Shown: one piece after another, positions 47,999-59,325 of the stretch
Position numbering within the stretch: position 1 is the stretch's first letter
Layout: the number at the start of each line of letters is the position of its first letter
Assembly (NCBI RefSeq): GCF_958979055.1
Contig: NC_084896.1
Span: forward strand, 21,435,501-21,499,500
Length of the DNA stretch: 64,000 bases
Direction of reading: 5' to 3'
Source of the DNA: Alnus glutinosa
Taxonomy: Eukaryota > Streptophyta > Magnoliopsida > Fagales > Betulaceae
Position numbers and translations under genes: made by a program
Notes under the pieces: model-generated
The model's database searches: none
Told to the model about the DNA's origin: nothing
The model's input: the letters and a program-made list of their open reading frames with translations, nothing else

Positions 47999-49679
47999 TA
48001 ATCCAAGTTTCATTTAGGGATTGATCACCGACCAAAATGATTGGTTTTTTATTTTTTATTTTTGGTTGCTGTCAGATTCCAATGATGGAATCTCAGCATG
48101 AGTCCATGACCCATCCATATGTTGTCGTTGCAATGTAGATCGAGTGGTTGGTAGGTAAATGGCTTTTTCAGTTTTGGTTTGGATCAATGGGCCCAAAAAT
48201 TTTCCTTTTCCTAGAGCTTCCTATTTGAACCCTTCACATCATAGCCCATTAAGGATTCATACCCGCAACCAATCTCCTAAAGTTTCACCCTACGAATACA
48301 AGCGATAATTCATATTCGTGTATCAAATTTAGATCGTGTCAAGACATAAATATAAAATTAATTTAAATCATTTAATCAAATGAATTAAAGCTTTAAATTT
48401 GTGTTAAATTTACGAATCATGTCACGCACCGATTAGACAGATCTTCGAATTCCAAAAAAATCTCAAAGCCTCGTCGTCAAATAGTGATGCCTAACTGGTA
48501 ACCACATGTTCTTCAAATTCCCAAACAGCCATCATTGCCATATGAATTACCACCTCAAAATCATCATTAAACAATACCCAGAAAAGGTGATTGGAGAACA
48601 CTTGTGTGGTGCTAGCATTAAGTCATCTGCCTAGGTGTGACACGACAAATTCAACTAAATTCAATCAATCTCAGTTAAGCTTTTTTATTTACCAAAAAAA
48701 GGGTCGCCATCATCTTATATATGAGCCTTTTGGGGTATACAAAGAAAAAGATATTTGTGTATAGATTAATAGGAAAACTTTTGGTTAATTTTTATTACAA
48801 TTTTTTAACAAATTCACGAGGTAATTCACATGAGTGTCGTGTGATGTTATATGGGTGAAAATTTTAATTAATAAATTTAATTGTTTAGTAACTAATTTAA
48901 CATAGTAAAATTTACGTGAACTGTCACATTAGTTTGTAAGAAACTTGTAGTAAAAGATATTCTACGTACCTTTAATAACACTCCCATTAATATCTCAGTA
49001 AATCAAACTCACGGGCGGGCAAAGATTGTTGTTAAGTTGGGTAACTTTAGCTTCAATTACCAATTAGGTATTCTTTTGTAATTATTGCTCATTCAGGTAC
49101 ATAAGATGTAAGAATATTATTTCTCTCCAATTTATTATTTTACCAACATCAAACCCGGTAGGCGTAGGATCATTTTTCTTTTTCCTTTTTTTTTTTTTTT
49201 TTTTTTTTTTTTGGGTTGGAGTGATAAGGCAGACCTATATTCGGGGACAAAACCTAAGAAGCCAAAAAACTTGCTTGTCTTGTAGCAAAGTAGCATCTAG
49301 AATTAGTGTGACAAATTAAAGTGGGAAATTTGGGTTACTTTCAATGAATCCTCAAAGGTGTACAAATTTGTTTAGTCATTCTCATGTGTACAAATTTGTT
49401 TGACCACTTTGTTAAGATAAGTCCCTTCGTTTTTCTTTTGTTGGGACCTCCTTACATTTATTATATTGTAAGGGATAAGGTGTTTTGGCCATGTGAAATG
49501 TCTCAAACCTAGAATAGGAGCTTTCTATATGTATCCATGTCTCGGCGGAATTTTTGTGATTTGTATTGGTGATGTAACCCTGTGTGATGTTACAGCCGTT
49601 CGTGCATTCAAAAACGTAGGGAAAAAAAAGAAAAAGAAAAAGAAAAACACTCTTCAGTTCCCTTGAAGAGTCTTATAGA
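47999..49679. other. AT-rich spacer
   Basis: No gene seen. A T-run of about 30 lies at 49183-49212. No structure is distinct enough to name. Confidence 0.4.
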
Positions 49680-49860
49680 TATGCCTTGACGCGATTTAAA
49701 TTTGACACGAATCGAATACGGAATTAGCGGGTTAGTTTGAAGGGTCTAACTTATTTAATTAAATAAATCGGATTAAGATTAACTTATATAGTTTTATATC
49801 CACACCTCGACACAACTTGAATCTAACACTCAAACACGAATTGCAACTCTTATATACCAG
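49680..49860. repeat. Degenerate dispersed repeat, copy 2
   Basis: Contains TTTAATTAAATAAATCGGAT followed by TAAGATTAACTTATATAG, shared with the copies near 47400, 54200 and 54650. Confidence 0.5.
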
Positions 49861-49971
49861 CCTTGTTTCTGTTTTTCCATTGTCAACAGTCATCGAGCAC
49901 ATTACTAATATATAAAATAAAATAATAAAAATAACAATCACCGGTCGCATGGTGCCACGGCCCAAAAATTA

Positions 49972-50560
49972 GAGGTGTACATGCGAACGTATATAAACCG
50001 CCCACATCTGCTATCCGCACATATGGACGCGTTTAACAAAAATCAATATCCGTATATGCGAGTGCGTATAACGGTTTTAGGATATGCAGTACCCTTTATA
50101 TAAAATATATATTTTATGTATATTATATTTAATAAATTTATCAAAAAGACTTCGGATTGGATTAGGTATAGGTTATGTTTACATTGGTTGTGTTGGCTGT
50201 GTTGCTTTCTCGTGTAATACTTAAACAAAAAGACAAAAGTAATGTGAAATCAATATGTTTTCAAAAAATTAGGGCTTATAAACGAAAAATTAAAACAAGC
50301 CTAAAACACAAAAGCCTGACCTAAATTATTTTCAAAATTGTTTAGAATATGTTCTAATAGAGACCCAAAAAATGCTCATTATCTAATATGCGGATAACGG
50401 ATAATAACCACATTTAACAACCGTGCGGATGTGAATAGTAAAAATATGATACGGACTAAAAGTGATATTCAAATTTTACAAATGCGACTGTAAATATTAT
50501 AAATAACTGTACCTATATCCACATCCGCATGTAAAATCATACACAAAACTATACAAGTAT
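49972..50560. mobile_element. hAT-type MITE family, copy A (decayed end)
   Basis: The left end is TAGAGGTGTACATGCG. The body has GCGGATAACGGATAATAACC and CCACATCCGCATG phrases shared with 58532-59082 and, in opposite orientation, 59953-60722. The internal AAATTAGGGCTTATAAAC matches the complement of the third copy. The right end is degenerate, so its limit is approximate. Confidence 0.55.
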
Positions 50561-51129
50561 GAGGATTTTGGGCCATTAAGACCATTTCTAGAGCTTCCTG
50601 CTTATCATGGTGGCATGACTGGCATCCAACACGTTCGCTTATGTGTTGTTTCAAAAAAACACTAGTTCATATTCATCGTTTTTGTGGATTGGTGGCTAAC
50701 CTAAGGCCCCGCTCAGCCTATTTCTGTAGTTAATTTTATTAACAAATTAAGACTAATTAGCTTGGAGTATTGCTTCCCACAAAGTTACAAGAACTCAAGA
50801 GATAATATCACTAGAGTTACAAGCACTGAATAGACAAGAGTTAAAAGATGATAAATTAAATTAATTATTGTTAATATAAAAGTAGAAGAGACTTGTAAGT
50901 TGTAACGTTAAAACTCTTTCTCTATAAATGGAGTCTTGTATACAATTAAATTTATAAAAAGGAAAAATTGTAGCCAAATAAAAGGCTTTGACGTGTGGAT
51001 GTAAGTCAAAGGCTGAACCACCTAAAATCTATGTTTCATTTATCTCTCTTTAAATTATTATTAGTTCTTACAGGACAATCAATTTCTGTCGGTGTGTCAG
51101 GTTCGGTTGACTCATGGGTCAACTCAAAT
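50561..51129. other. Spacer, no gene
   Basis: AT-rich with short open frames only. Nothing recognisable. Confidence 0.35.
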
Positions 51130-51139
51130 TCGACCTATT

Positions 51140-51512
51140 TAGTAAGAGATAATTGCACCGTTAGCCCATGTGGTATGCCATAATTACTTTTTACTCCCTA
51201 TAGTTTAAAAAGTTCATGGGAGGTCTCTGTGGTATGCAATAATTACGTTTTACTCCCTGAGTCGATTTTCCGTCCACCATTTTGACGGAATCTATTAACC
51301 CTACACGTCAGCGCCACGTGTCGCCAATAAGATGGCGACACGTGTCCATCTTAATAAAAAATAAATAAATAAACTTATTTCTTTTTTAAAAAAAAAAAAT
51401 AATAATAAGTTTATTTATGTATTTATTTTTAAATAAATTTATATTTTTTTATTAAAATGGACACGTGTCGCTATCTTATTAGCGACACGTGGCGCTAACG
51501 TGTAGGGCTAAC
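51140..51512. mobile_element. Fold-back element with four ACGTG boxes
   Basis: The left flank (GATAATTGCACCGTTAGCCC) looks like a transposon end. From about 51295 to 51512 lies a long inverted repeat. The left arm CTACACGTCAGCGCCACGTG and the right arm, reverse complemented (CTACACGTTAGCGCCACGTG), match closely and continue through GATGGCGACACGTGTCC and its partner. The loop is AT-rich (about 51360-51450). Four ACGTG-core boxes occur, two per arm. The match extends about 80 bp with few differences. No protein is encoded. Confidence 0.7.
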
Positions 51513-52271
51513 ATCATCCACCTCGCCCCCATCCCATAATATTATCCACATCGATAGTGGGTGTGATCTGCACTCATATATTCTCCATTGATTCCTTACT
51601 TTAATTTATTATAATTGACCCATTTGCTTTGATAAAAAATTGTCTAAATAATTAAATTTACAATTTTGCTTATCACTTTGAAATTAATGGGGGTAATATA
51701 AAAATGTGATATCAAAATAGAAGTATTGAGTTCAAACCCAACTTACTCCACAATTTTGCTCCAATTTTAGCTTAATATTTTATGTTTTGGGTCTCGATTA
51801 ACATGTGAAAAATTGTTAAATATTAATTAAAAAATAGATACTTCTGTCTCTCTCTCTTTCTCCCCCCCAGTTTGAACATTAATCAATAGCAACACACAGC
51901 AGACAATATTTTTAGCATGGGCATTAAAAGAACTTGATGTTGGATATTTCATAGAATGAATTACATTAGTTCACGCAAAATGATTCCTAGAAATTATATT
52001 TATAGCATAATTTCCTTCACAGCAATAAATAGAAATCTGATGGAACTTGGAAAGAAAGATGTTTAGAAGATGACCGTGAAGAAACTAATAATAATCTAAA
52101 GAGTTAAAAGAAATTGAGAAAGAGACAGAGATTAAGATGGTTCGGTCTATTGTTTATATTCATATGTTAAAGTTTTATTGGGTATATCTTTCTTTAATAT
52201 TTGATTTGAGTACAATGCCCTCTATTTATAGAGCTTTATAGAGATTTAAATTATTTTAAATATAAACTAAT
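51513..52271. other. AT-rich spacer
   Basis: Non-coding, with a (CT)n/C tract near 51845-51870. Nothing further was recognised. Confidence 0.35.
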
Positions 52272-52980
52272 GCTCAATTTGTTTTGACGTAAAATATTTT
52301 CAACAAAATCAATTTTAAAAAAAAAATGATTTTCATGAAAATATTTTCTGGCATTTGACTCGTACGAAAAAATCATCAATGACGAAAAATTACCGATGAC
52401 GAGATTCCATCACTAGCCGACAAGATTCCTGCTACTTTCACCTGATTCCAGATACTGTTGTTGGATTTCAGAGATGAAGGATGAAATCTGGCAATAATGG
52501 CCAAATTCAGGCCAGTTTCAGTTGAATCTGGCACAATACAGCAGGATTCCGGTTGTACTAGCCAGATTTCGGCCAATTTAGGCAGAATCTGGTGACGGTG
52601 GTTGGACGTTGCCGAATTTTGGCGAACCAGTGCCACATTCCAGCACCGGCTAGATTTTCGTCTGTTTTGCTAGAATCTGACAGCGGTCACCGATGCCAGA
52701 ATCCAACAATCGGATATCAATATTGGGGGACCTTCGATAGTAGATTCGAGTTACCAACAAATTTCAATGCCCGACGGTGGCAGATTCCCATAAACATGTC
52801 TACAAGAATGAAGAGTTTAAATCCAGAAACGATTTACGGTTTTTAAAACCGTAAATCGCTTTCCAAAAATTAAAGAGACTTTTACTATCAAACTGAAAAT
52901 GATTTCTGTTGATCATCATTTTCGGTTATACCTTACATCGAAAAATACAAAAAAATATTTTATGTCCAAACAAACGGAGC
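52272..52980. mobile_element. TIR transposon, about 0.7 kb, non-autonomous
   Basis: The left terminus GCTCAATTTGTTTTGACGTA, then AAATATTTTC, pairs with the reverse complement of the right terminus, GCTCCGTTTGTTTGGACATA. The GC-richer interior contains repeated ATTCCGGC/ATCTGGC-type phrases on both strands and no transposase. No exact target duplication was found. Confidence 0.6.
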
Positions 52981-53181
52981 GTAAATATATTAATTTACGA
53001 TAATCAAATTATCTAAATCATTTTATTTAAGATAATCAAATCATCAATAATTTCTATCCTTAATTACCATACCAGAATGCATTGCACACATATGTATTAT
53101 ATGTTGAAACTTCTTTACATACAAAATATATTACAAATAACTCGTCATTTTCTGTGTAGTGTAGCTAATTATAAAGAATAA

Positions 53182-53883
53182 TTAGGCACATATAATGGTG
53201 GGGTCACAGCAACACTCATCTAAGAGGCAACAGCAACATAAAGCTGCAAGGCTGCATAATCACACGTACAAGAGTCAAAATTCAATTAGAATTTTCCTTC
53301 AAAGACATGGAAAACACTTAATTAATTATGAATAAACATTCATAAACATTAATTAATATTTATGAATTTATATATATTATATATATACACACACACACAC
53401 ATACCATCCCTCAAGGAAACTAGGTTCTCGCTTAGGCGGTGGAGCAGCATAGTACTGAGGAGGTGCCATTACTGGAGGTCCTTGATAAACACCTGTGCCA
53501 GAATATATTGAATAAGAAACCTGTTTCATCCTTTGTTTTCCTCAATAATAGCATTCTCTAAACCCTGACAATAACAACATTAATTGTGCAGAATCCACAA
53601 AATCCGAGGATTCAGCAACCTGTATATATTATCCTAACTCCCATGCTACACAGCATCTTGCAGACATATACATATGCCTGTTTGCAGGGAGCTATGATAT
53701 ATATATAAAAAAAAAGATAGAAGAAGAAGAAGATCATATCTTTTAAAGGGTTATAACTTAAGATAATGGAGTGTAAATTCTGACAAGTTTATTAATGTAT
53801 AAAACTAAGGAGCAAGTAAAAAAAAAAGAATGATCAGAGGTACCCTGGGCAGGATATGGATAGCCATATTTGGGATCATTCAT
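53182..53883 (-). CDS. CYSTM (cysteine-rich transmembrane) small protein
   Basis: The three small exons on minus are 53883-53844, 53492-53405 and 53251-53182. They join in frame to 65 residues. The N-terminus (1-41) is Pro/Tyr/Gln-rich (MNDPKYGYPYP, PPVMAPPQYY). It is followed by KREPSFLEGC and the Cys-rich helix (LAALCCCCLLDECCC) that defines the CYSTM module, then a short DPTIICA tail. These tail-anchored membrane peptides form dimers and are linked to stress tolerance in plants and yeast. Introns are GT-AG (donors GGTACC and GTATGT). The second junction places TG plus C, making the first Cys of the module. All exons are too short to stand out as open frames, and the gene is easy to miss. 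Confidence 0.92.
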
Positions 53884-54074
53884 CTCTGAAATGCAGACCA
53901 AAAATACAACACCAGAGAGCTAGCTTGTTGGAAGACAGGACTTGGTTTAGTTTTTATGAGGTGTTTGGCATTTAATATATATTCTTTGGACGAGAAAGTG
54001 GAAGAATATGTGTGGAAAGAATAAGAAGATGTACTTTAATTTGTGTGATTGTTACACACTTTATACTTATCTTT
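53884..54074 (-). promoter_or_regulatory. Presumed CYSTM promoter
   Basis: Immediate upstream region on minus. AT-rich AATATATATT near 53972-53981 could serve as a TATA element about 90 bp upstream of the start codon. Positional inference only. Confidence 0.3.
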
Positions 54075-54260
54075 CGAGACGGTCTGAATTCAATATGCGA
54101 CATTTAAAATTAATAATATTTTACACGATTTATAAATTTAACACAAACTTAATATAAAATTAACGAGTTAAAATTGATGTGTCTGACTTATTTAATTAAA
54201 TAAATTGAATTAAGATTGATCGACACGAACTATAATCTCGACCTTTATGTTACGTCATAA
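54075..54260. repeat. Degenerate dispersed repeat, copy 3
   Basis: Carries TTTAATTAAATAAATTGAAT and TAAGATTGATC, in line with the copies at 49680 and 54590. Confidence 0.45.
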
Positions 54261-54589
54261 CACTTTTCAAACCAAATACGGGCACCATTTTTAATAGATT
54301 AGTCAGATTAATAGTTTATAGAAATTAATTCTTTAAACACATTCTAGAGGAAGACAGACACACGTGGCAAGATGGCAAATGGGATGCTTTTTGGCAACTT
54401 TGATTCCTGCCGAAGTTTTTCCTTGAAAAGATTGGATATGGCAACACATGGGTCCATGTGCCAACACCCAGCAGATATTATTCCTCATACATGTAACAAT
54501 ATAATTTGGTGTACATGCATATATTCTTTTTACATTATAAACAGCATATATCTTCTATTCTATTCTATTCGCTTTTAGGTAGGGTCGAC

Positions 54590-54760
54590 CGTTGTTTACT
54601 CGATATAAATCAAATACGAAATTAGTAGATTAGGATTAATGAATTTGACCCGTTGAATTAAATAGATTCAATTAAAGTTAATTTATATATTTTTATACTC
54701 ATACATCAATACGAATCGAACCGAATATACGAATACGAATTGTCACCGCTCTAAGCTTGA
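54590..54760. repeat. Degenerate dispersed repeat, copy 4
   Basis: Carries GAATTAAATAGATTCAATTA then AAGTTAATTTATATATTTTTATACTCATAC in diverged form, shared with copies 1 and 2. It ends with CGAATACGAATTGTCACC. Confidence 0.45.
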
Positions 54761-56788
54761 CATTCATTATAAAAACCAAAACTTGTATGCAAACAACATG
54801 ACCTTTTTTCTTTGTGAAATGATAAAAGAACCCAAAAGATCAGTAGGGCCAAGTTGTCTAATGTCTTTACAGTAGGTTAATGGTTCTTTTTAATTTGTTA
54901 GATTAAATATTTGTTTCTTTTTTATCATATTACAAAAAGGAAGAATTAGATATAGTCCCAACTTGGACGTCAGGGTTAGAATATTAATTAAATAAATTAT
55001 TTTTTATCACCGTAAACTTTAGAGATAAATTATGATTTTTATTTTTAGGAAACTATATCAATCTTTCATTCAAAAAACTAAGAAAATAGAGCATGTTGCT
55101 CGTTCTAAAGTCATCGACAATATCATAGATACACAGGAATTTTTTTCATCCAAACACTATTCATTACTTGTTTTATTGGAGCCTTGGCTAAACTATGCAC
55201 AACAAAATTTGCATATCTCTTAATATGACCAATCTGCTAGCTCCGTAGCTCATTTAAGACACCTTTAACATTCTTTACAATCTACCCATGCTGACTCCAA
55301 TTTGTATTTAAATTTACAATCTGTCCTAAATTTAAACCGACGATAAGAATAATATGATTCTATTTCTTGTAGGCTTAAGTGATTCTCTCAATTATTCTTT
55401 CATCAATTTTTCAAGTAAGTTCTATTACCTTTCTTGTACCCACTTTTCTCTTTCTTTTTCTTTTTTTTTTTGGCTAAATTCTTCTCCATTCTTTAGTCTT
55501 ACTGACTCTGTTGGGTATGTATATATTAATAATGTCCTTATTATATGCTCCCTTTCCGAATCTAGGTTAGCTTGTGACAAAATTTTCATATATTCTCGAT
55601 AGAGTAATGCTTGCTGTACATAAAATGTATACACTTTGTGTGTCAAGCATTTTTTTTTTTTAAATAAAAAAAAAAAAAAAAAAATTGTGTACAAAGTGCG
55701 TACACTTTGTGTGGAACAAGCATTACTCTCCATAATTGTGACAAAGAAGTGTGAAACCATTAGATTTATCTCCCAAACCTGAAAACAAAAGGTTTTTATG
55801 TTCACACCATCTTTTCCAACCCCAAGTTCTTTTTTGTTTTTATCTGCTTCAAATCAGTTGTCACTTGTCACAGTCCATGGCCAGTGCTTAATCCATCAGG
55901 TTGAACCATGTCGTTTTTGCCACATCATTCCCATACTTCTTAAATTTCAAATTGATTTGTTAGAACAACAAAAAGAAACCAAAGATTATGGATACAAAAG
56001 TACCATTATCTTCTTCTTTTGTTTAGTATCCGTTGAGATAGGTAAAAATAAGACATTCCGTCTTGATGAGAAGAAATTTAATCATTAATAGAATAAGATC
56101 ATAGAAAAAAATATAACTTTACTCTTCGAGTAATCATTCGATTTCAATTTAATCCATTAGTTTCTAAATTCAAATTCTAACTCCTTGAGTTATTTGTGCT
56201 CTTTATTCGCTCGTTTCGTTCAAAATCGTCTAAAACTATCTTACCAAAGGAGTTTTACCACATAACTTAAAAAATAATTTTTTATTTTATTAAAAAATAA
56301 AAATCTAATTAAAAAAAAAAATGTAGAGGGTCGACTGTAAAAACTCATAGGGGGTAGCCACCTTGAGCGAACGGATGGCTCGCATGGCCACTCTTAGCGA
56401 TAAGGTAGCTCTATCAACTTCCATCCAAAATCTTGACGGATTTCATTAGTGTGTCATATCAGATACAATTATATAATGACACATGTTATTCTTAAAATAT
56501 ATATATATATATATATAAGACAAAATTTCACTTCCTTTGACCAATAGTTTTTAATTTTTAGTTTTTATATATCTTGATTTTTATAATTTGGCTTCCTCAA
56601 AACAATCCACCAAGCCACATACTCTCTTCAATCCACAGAGTGACCAAACCAACCCCAAGAAGAACCCATTGCCAAAAAATGAGCAACATATTTTCCAAAA
56701 CATATTACAAACAACTAGTCAACACATATTTGTTTGACTAAAAAAAACAGAATGGATTTGGGTTTCTTTCTCATAGCGGTAGAATAGT
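54761..56788. other. AT-rich spacer upstream of tRNA
   Basis: No gene seen. Around 55605-55735 an inverted pair (GAGTAATGCTTG / CAAGCATTACTC, with TACACTTTGTGTG between) encloses T- and A-runs; it may be a small MITE. The rest shows only short low-complexity frames. Confidence 0.4.
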
Positions 56789-56860
56789 AGGTCCTACCGG
56801 GAGTCGAACCCAGGTCGCTGGATTCAAAGTCCAGAGTGCTAACCACTACACCATAGAACC
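56789..56860 (-). tRNA. trnQ-UUG: tRNA-Gln (UUG)
   Basis: On minus the sequence folds as a 72-nt tRNA. The acceptor GGTTCTA pairs with TAGGACC (one G-T wobble), with discriminator T. The D-arm TGGTGTAGTGGTTAGC contains the A box. The anticodon stem CTGGA/TCCAG holds loop CTTTGAA, giving anticodon TTG (Gln, CAA codons). The T-arm CCTGGGTTCGACTCCCGG contains the B box (GGTTCGACT). The CCA end is not encoded, as normal for nuclear genes. A run of eight T on minus (56741-56748), about 40 nt downstream, could terminate RNA polymerase III. Confidence 0.95.
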
Positions 56861-58531
56861 CTGTTGATTCAAGAGTTTTGGGTTTTATTAACTACGCGAC
56901 AATAAAAATGGCCCCTGCAGTGGGGGAGGGCTTCATCTCTACAAAATTTGAAGGGGAAAAGGTAATGCATCTCCGATTTTTCAAATATTTATTGGGTTAG
57001 GGCTTGGATTGAGAAAATTAGGGCTTGAGAATTATGGTTTATGCATATTCTTTTTTTTTTTTTTTTTTTTTTTAAAAAAAAGGAAAAAAAGAATTATAGA
57101 TGCCATCAAGAAATTCCTGGTAATTGGGAAGCGAAAGTATGCAAGTAATTAGATCTAATTTAACTTGCAAAAAAATAAAAAATAAAAATAAAAATCTAAT
57201 TTAGAGCAGTGTCGATAAATATGAATCCCGGAAAGAAGATCCTTGGGCCTGCAATTGTGGTATGGACGAAAGGGGCCGGGCCCTTAGCCCCTTATTGGAT
57301 GGCTATATTCCTGGAAAGCAAATCAGTTATTTATTTATTTATTATTATAAATTAAAGCAAACTAGTTTAGATAAGTTGGATTTTTTTTTAAAAAAGAAAA
57401 GAAAAGTTGGGGTTGGATTCAGCATCGATGTTCCAAAATAACATTTTCTCTAAATATCAACCACTTATGGTTTTTAAGGTGATATAACTACTAATGGTTT
57501 TGTGACTTTAGTGTAATTTAGAGAGGAGGTACAAGATTCCATCTAATCTAGAAGGTTTTTATTATTATTTTTTTTGTTTGAGATCGTGTTTTAATGTGAT
57601 ATAAAGGTAAAAATTATTTTGTGTATTTTTATAAATGTTTTGTATTTGAGTTATTTGTTAACATTGTTTTAGTTTTTCCTTTGTGCTTTTTTTCTATTGG
57701 TTTTCCTGGCAGAAGGCTACATGGGGACGTCTGTGTTGGGGAGCTGCTTTTTTGGTGTGTCTCCGGCGAGTTTTTTGACTGTGCTTTTTTTTATGTCTTG
57801 TTTAAAGCCAGATTTGTGTTCTTTGGTTGGGTCCTTTATGACACGCGCCTCTTTATGATGGAGATTGTTGTAAGTGAACAGAGGCGCTCGCTAACAGACT
57901 CGGGTTCAGTTCGAGCTCGGTTTATTTATTAAACGAATAGAGTTTAAACAAAAATTTAGAATCGTTTATTAAATGAGTCAAACTCGTATACGTTCAGCTC
58001 GACTCATATAGGCCTATAATTTCATTTTTCTTATTTTTATAATATTATTTTTAACTTTGTAATGAGAACATGTTAAGTATTTTAAAAAATACATATATAT
58101 CTTCGTAGTGTAATAAATACAACTTAAATTATTGTAATTATGAGTTTGGATATAAGTACATGTGTATTTATGTATATATGAGTGTGTGTATGTGCATGTG
58201 TAATGAATATATACATACTATAACATAAAAATATAAACTTGAGATTAGATTGTCTAAGATTTGAGTTAATTTCTCTTATTACTGAATAATAAATCGTAAC
58301 CATATTAAATAATTGATAATTAATATGAATTTACAAAAAAAAAAAAAACTCACTACATTTATTTATATATGGAAGAATAAGTTAATTGAATAGTTCGTGA
58401 ACAAGTTCAAACTCAATTCTTGCTAAAAAATACACACACACACACAAACTGAATTTAAGTATTCAATACTTGACTCAATTACAATCCTAATACTATAGCA
58501 TAGAATTGTGGTAAAATAAAATGCTTAGGAG
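56861..58531. other. AT-rich spacer with simple repeats
   Basis: T/A runs at about 57051-57090. At 57895-58015 a degenerate CGAGCTCGG/AGCTCGACTC-type dispersed repeat resembles the one near 32850-33010. No gene is supported, and the 57621-57932 frame is low-complexity. Confidence 0.4.
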
Positions 58532-59082
58532 TATGGGTGAAAAAGCCAGGGGATAATAACCGCCTGCATCCGTTATCCGTATGACCGCGCACGCGAATGC
58601 GGATAGCAGATAGCAGTTTTAGGATATACTAATGCAGTTAATAACTACATCTATATTTCCTTTATATATATACATATATAGGAAATTCTTCTAATTTGTT
58701 CTAATTTAATTGACTTATATATTCTTCATTTATTATTATTACTTTTTCAAATATTTTTTTTTCCTTTACCAACTATAGATAGATAATGCAGGAAGCTAAA
58801 TAATGTATGAGATGAAAATTTCATGATAAAATGATTAGCAAGTGTGATTTGAATAACTATAGATAATACTTTATTGTATTTACTAAAAACATAAATTACA
58901 AATTCAATGCCTAAAATGTTCATTACTTCAAATGCGAATAGCGGATAATAACCACATTTAACAATGGCGCGGATGCAGATATTAATTACATGATGCGAAT
59001 GCGGATGCCTAAAAGTGATAACTGCATTATGCAGATGTGGATGTGGATATTGCTAATAATCGCATTTGCATTTTCACTCCTA
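58532..59082. mobile_element. hAT-type MITE, copy B, with 8-bp target duplication
   Basis: A 551-bp element starts TATGGGTGAAAA and ends ATTTTCACTCCTA, forming imperfect terminal inverted repeats. CTTAGGAG is directly repeated at 58524-58531 and 59083-59090. Eight-base duplications are characteristic of hAT elements. The subterminal regions are dense in GCGGAT/ATCCGC motifs on both strands, a likely transposase-binding array. No transposase is encoded. Confidence 0.85.
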
Positions 59083-59134
59083 CTTAGGAGCAACGAAAGT
59101 CATAATTTGGCGGGCAGTTTGGGTGGATCAAGAT

Positions 59135-59325
59135 CCTTTTAAATTATCTGTCTGAATTTGAGAGAATTCACGCAGGTGATTGTGAGAGATCGCTTATTAG
59201 ACTCACATGATCAAATTAAAATTGGACTGTCCAACCACTTATCCGATCAAGTGAGTTTCATAAATAATGTTCGAATTTGAAAGAATTCGAACAAATAATT
59301 TAAAAAACTGTTAATCCATTTTAGA
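59135..59325. mobile_element. Palindromic MITE, copy 2
   Basis: Contains AAATTATCTGTCTGAATTTG, GGTGATTGTGAGAGATCGC and GAGTTTCATAAATAAT, which match 47817-47998 in reverse complement. The ends are less clear than in copy 1. Confidence 0.5.

Noticed and set aside
57621..57932. 103-codon hydrophobic plus-strand frame
   Set aside because: Phe/Val-rich because of T-rich DNA, with no conserved motif.
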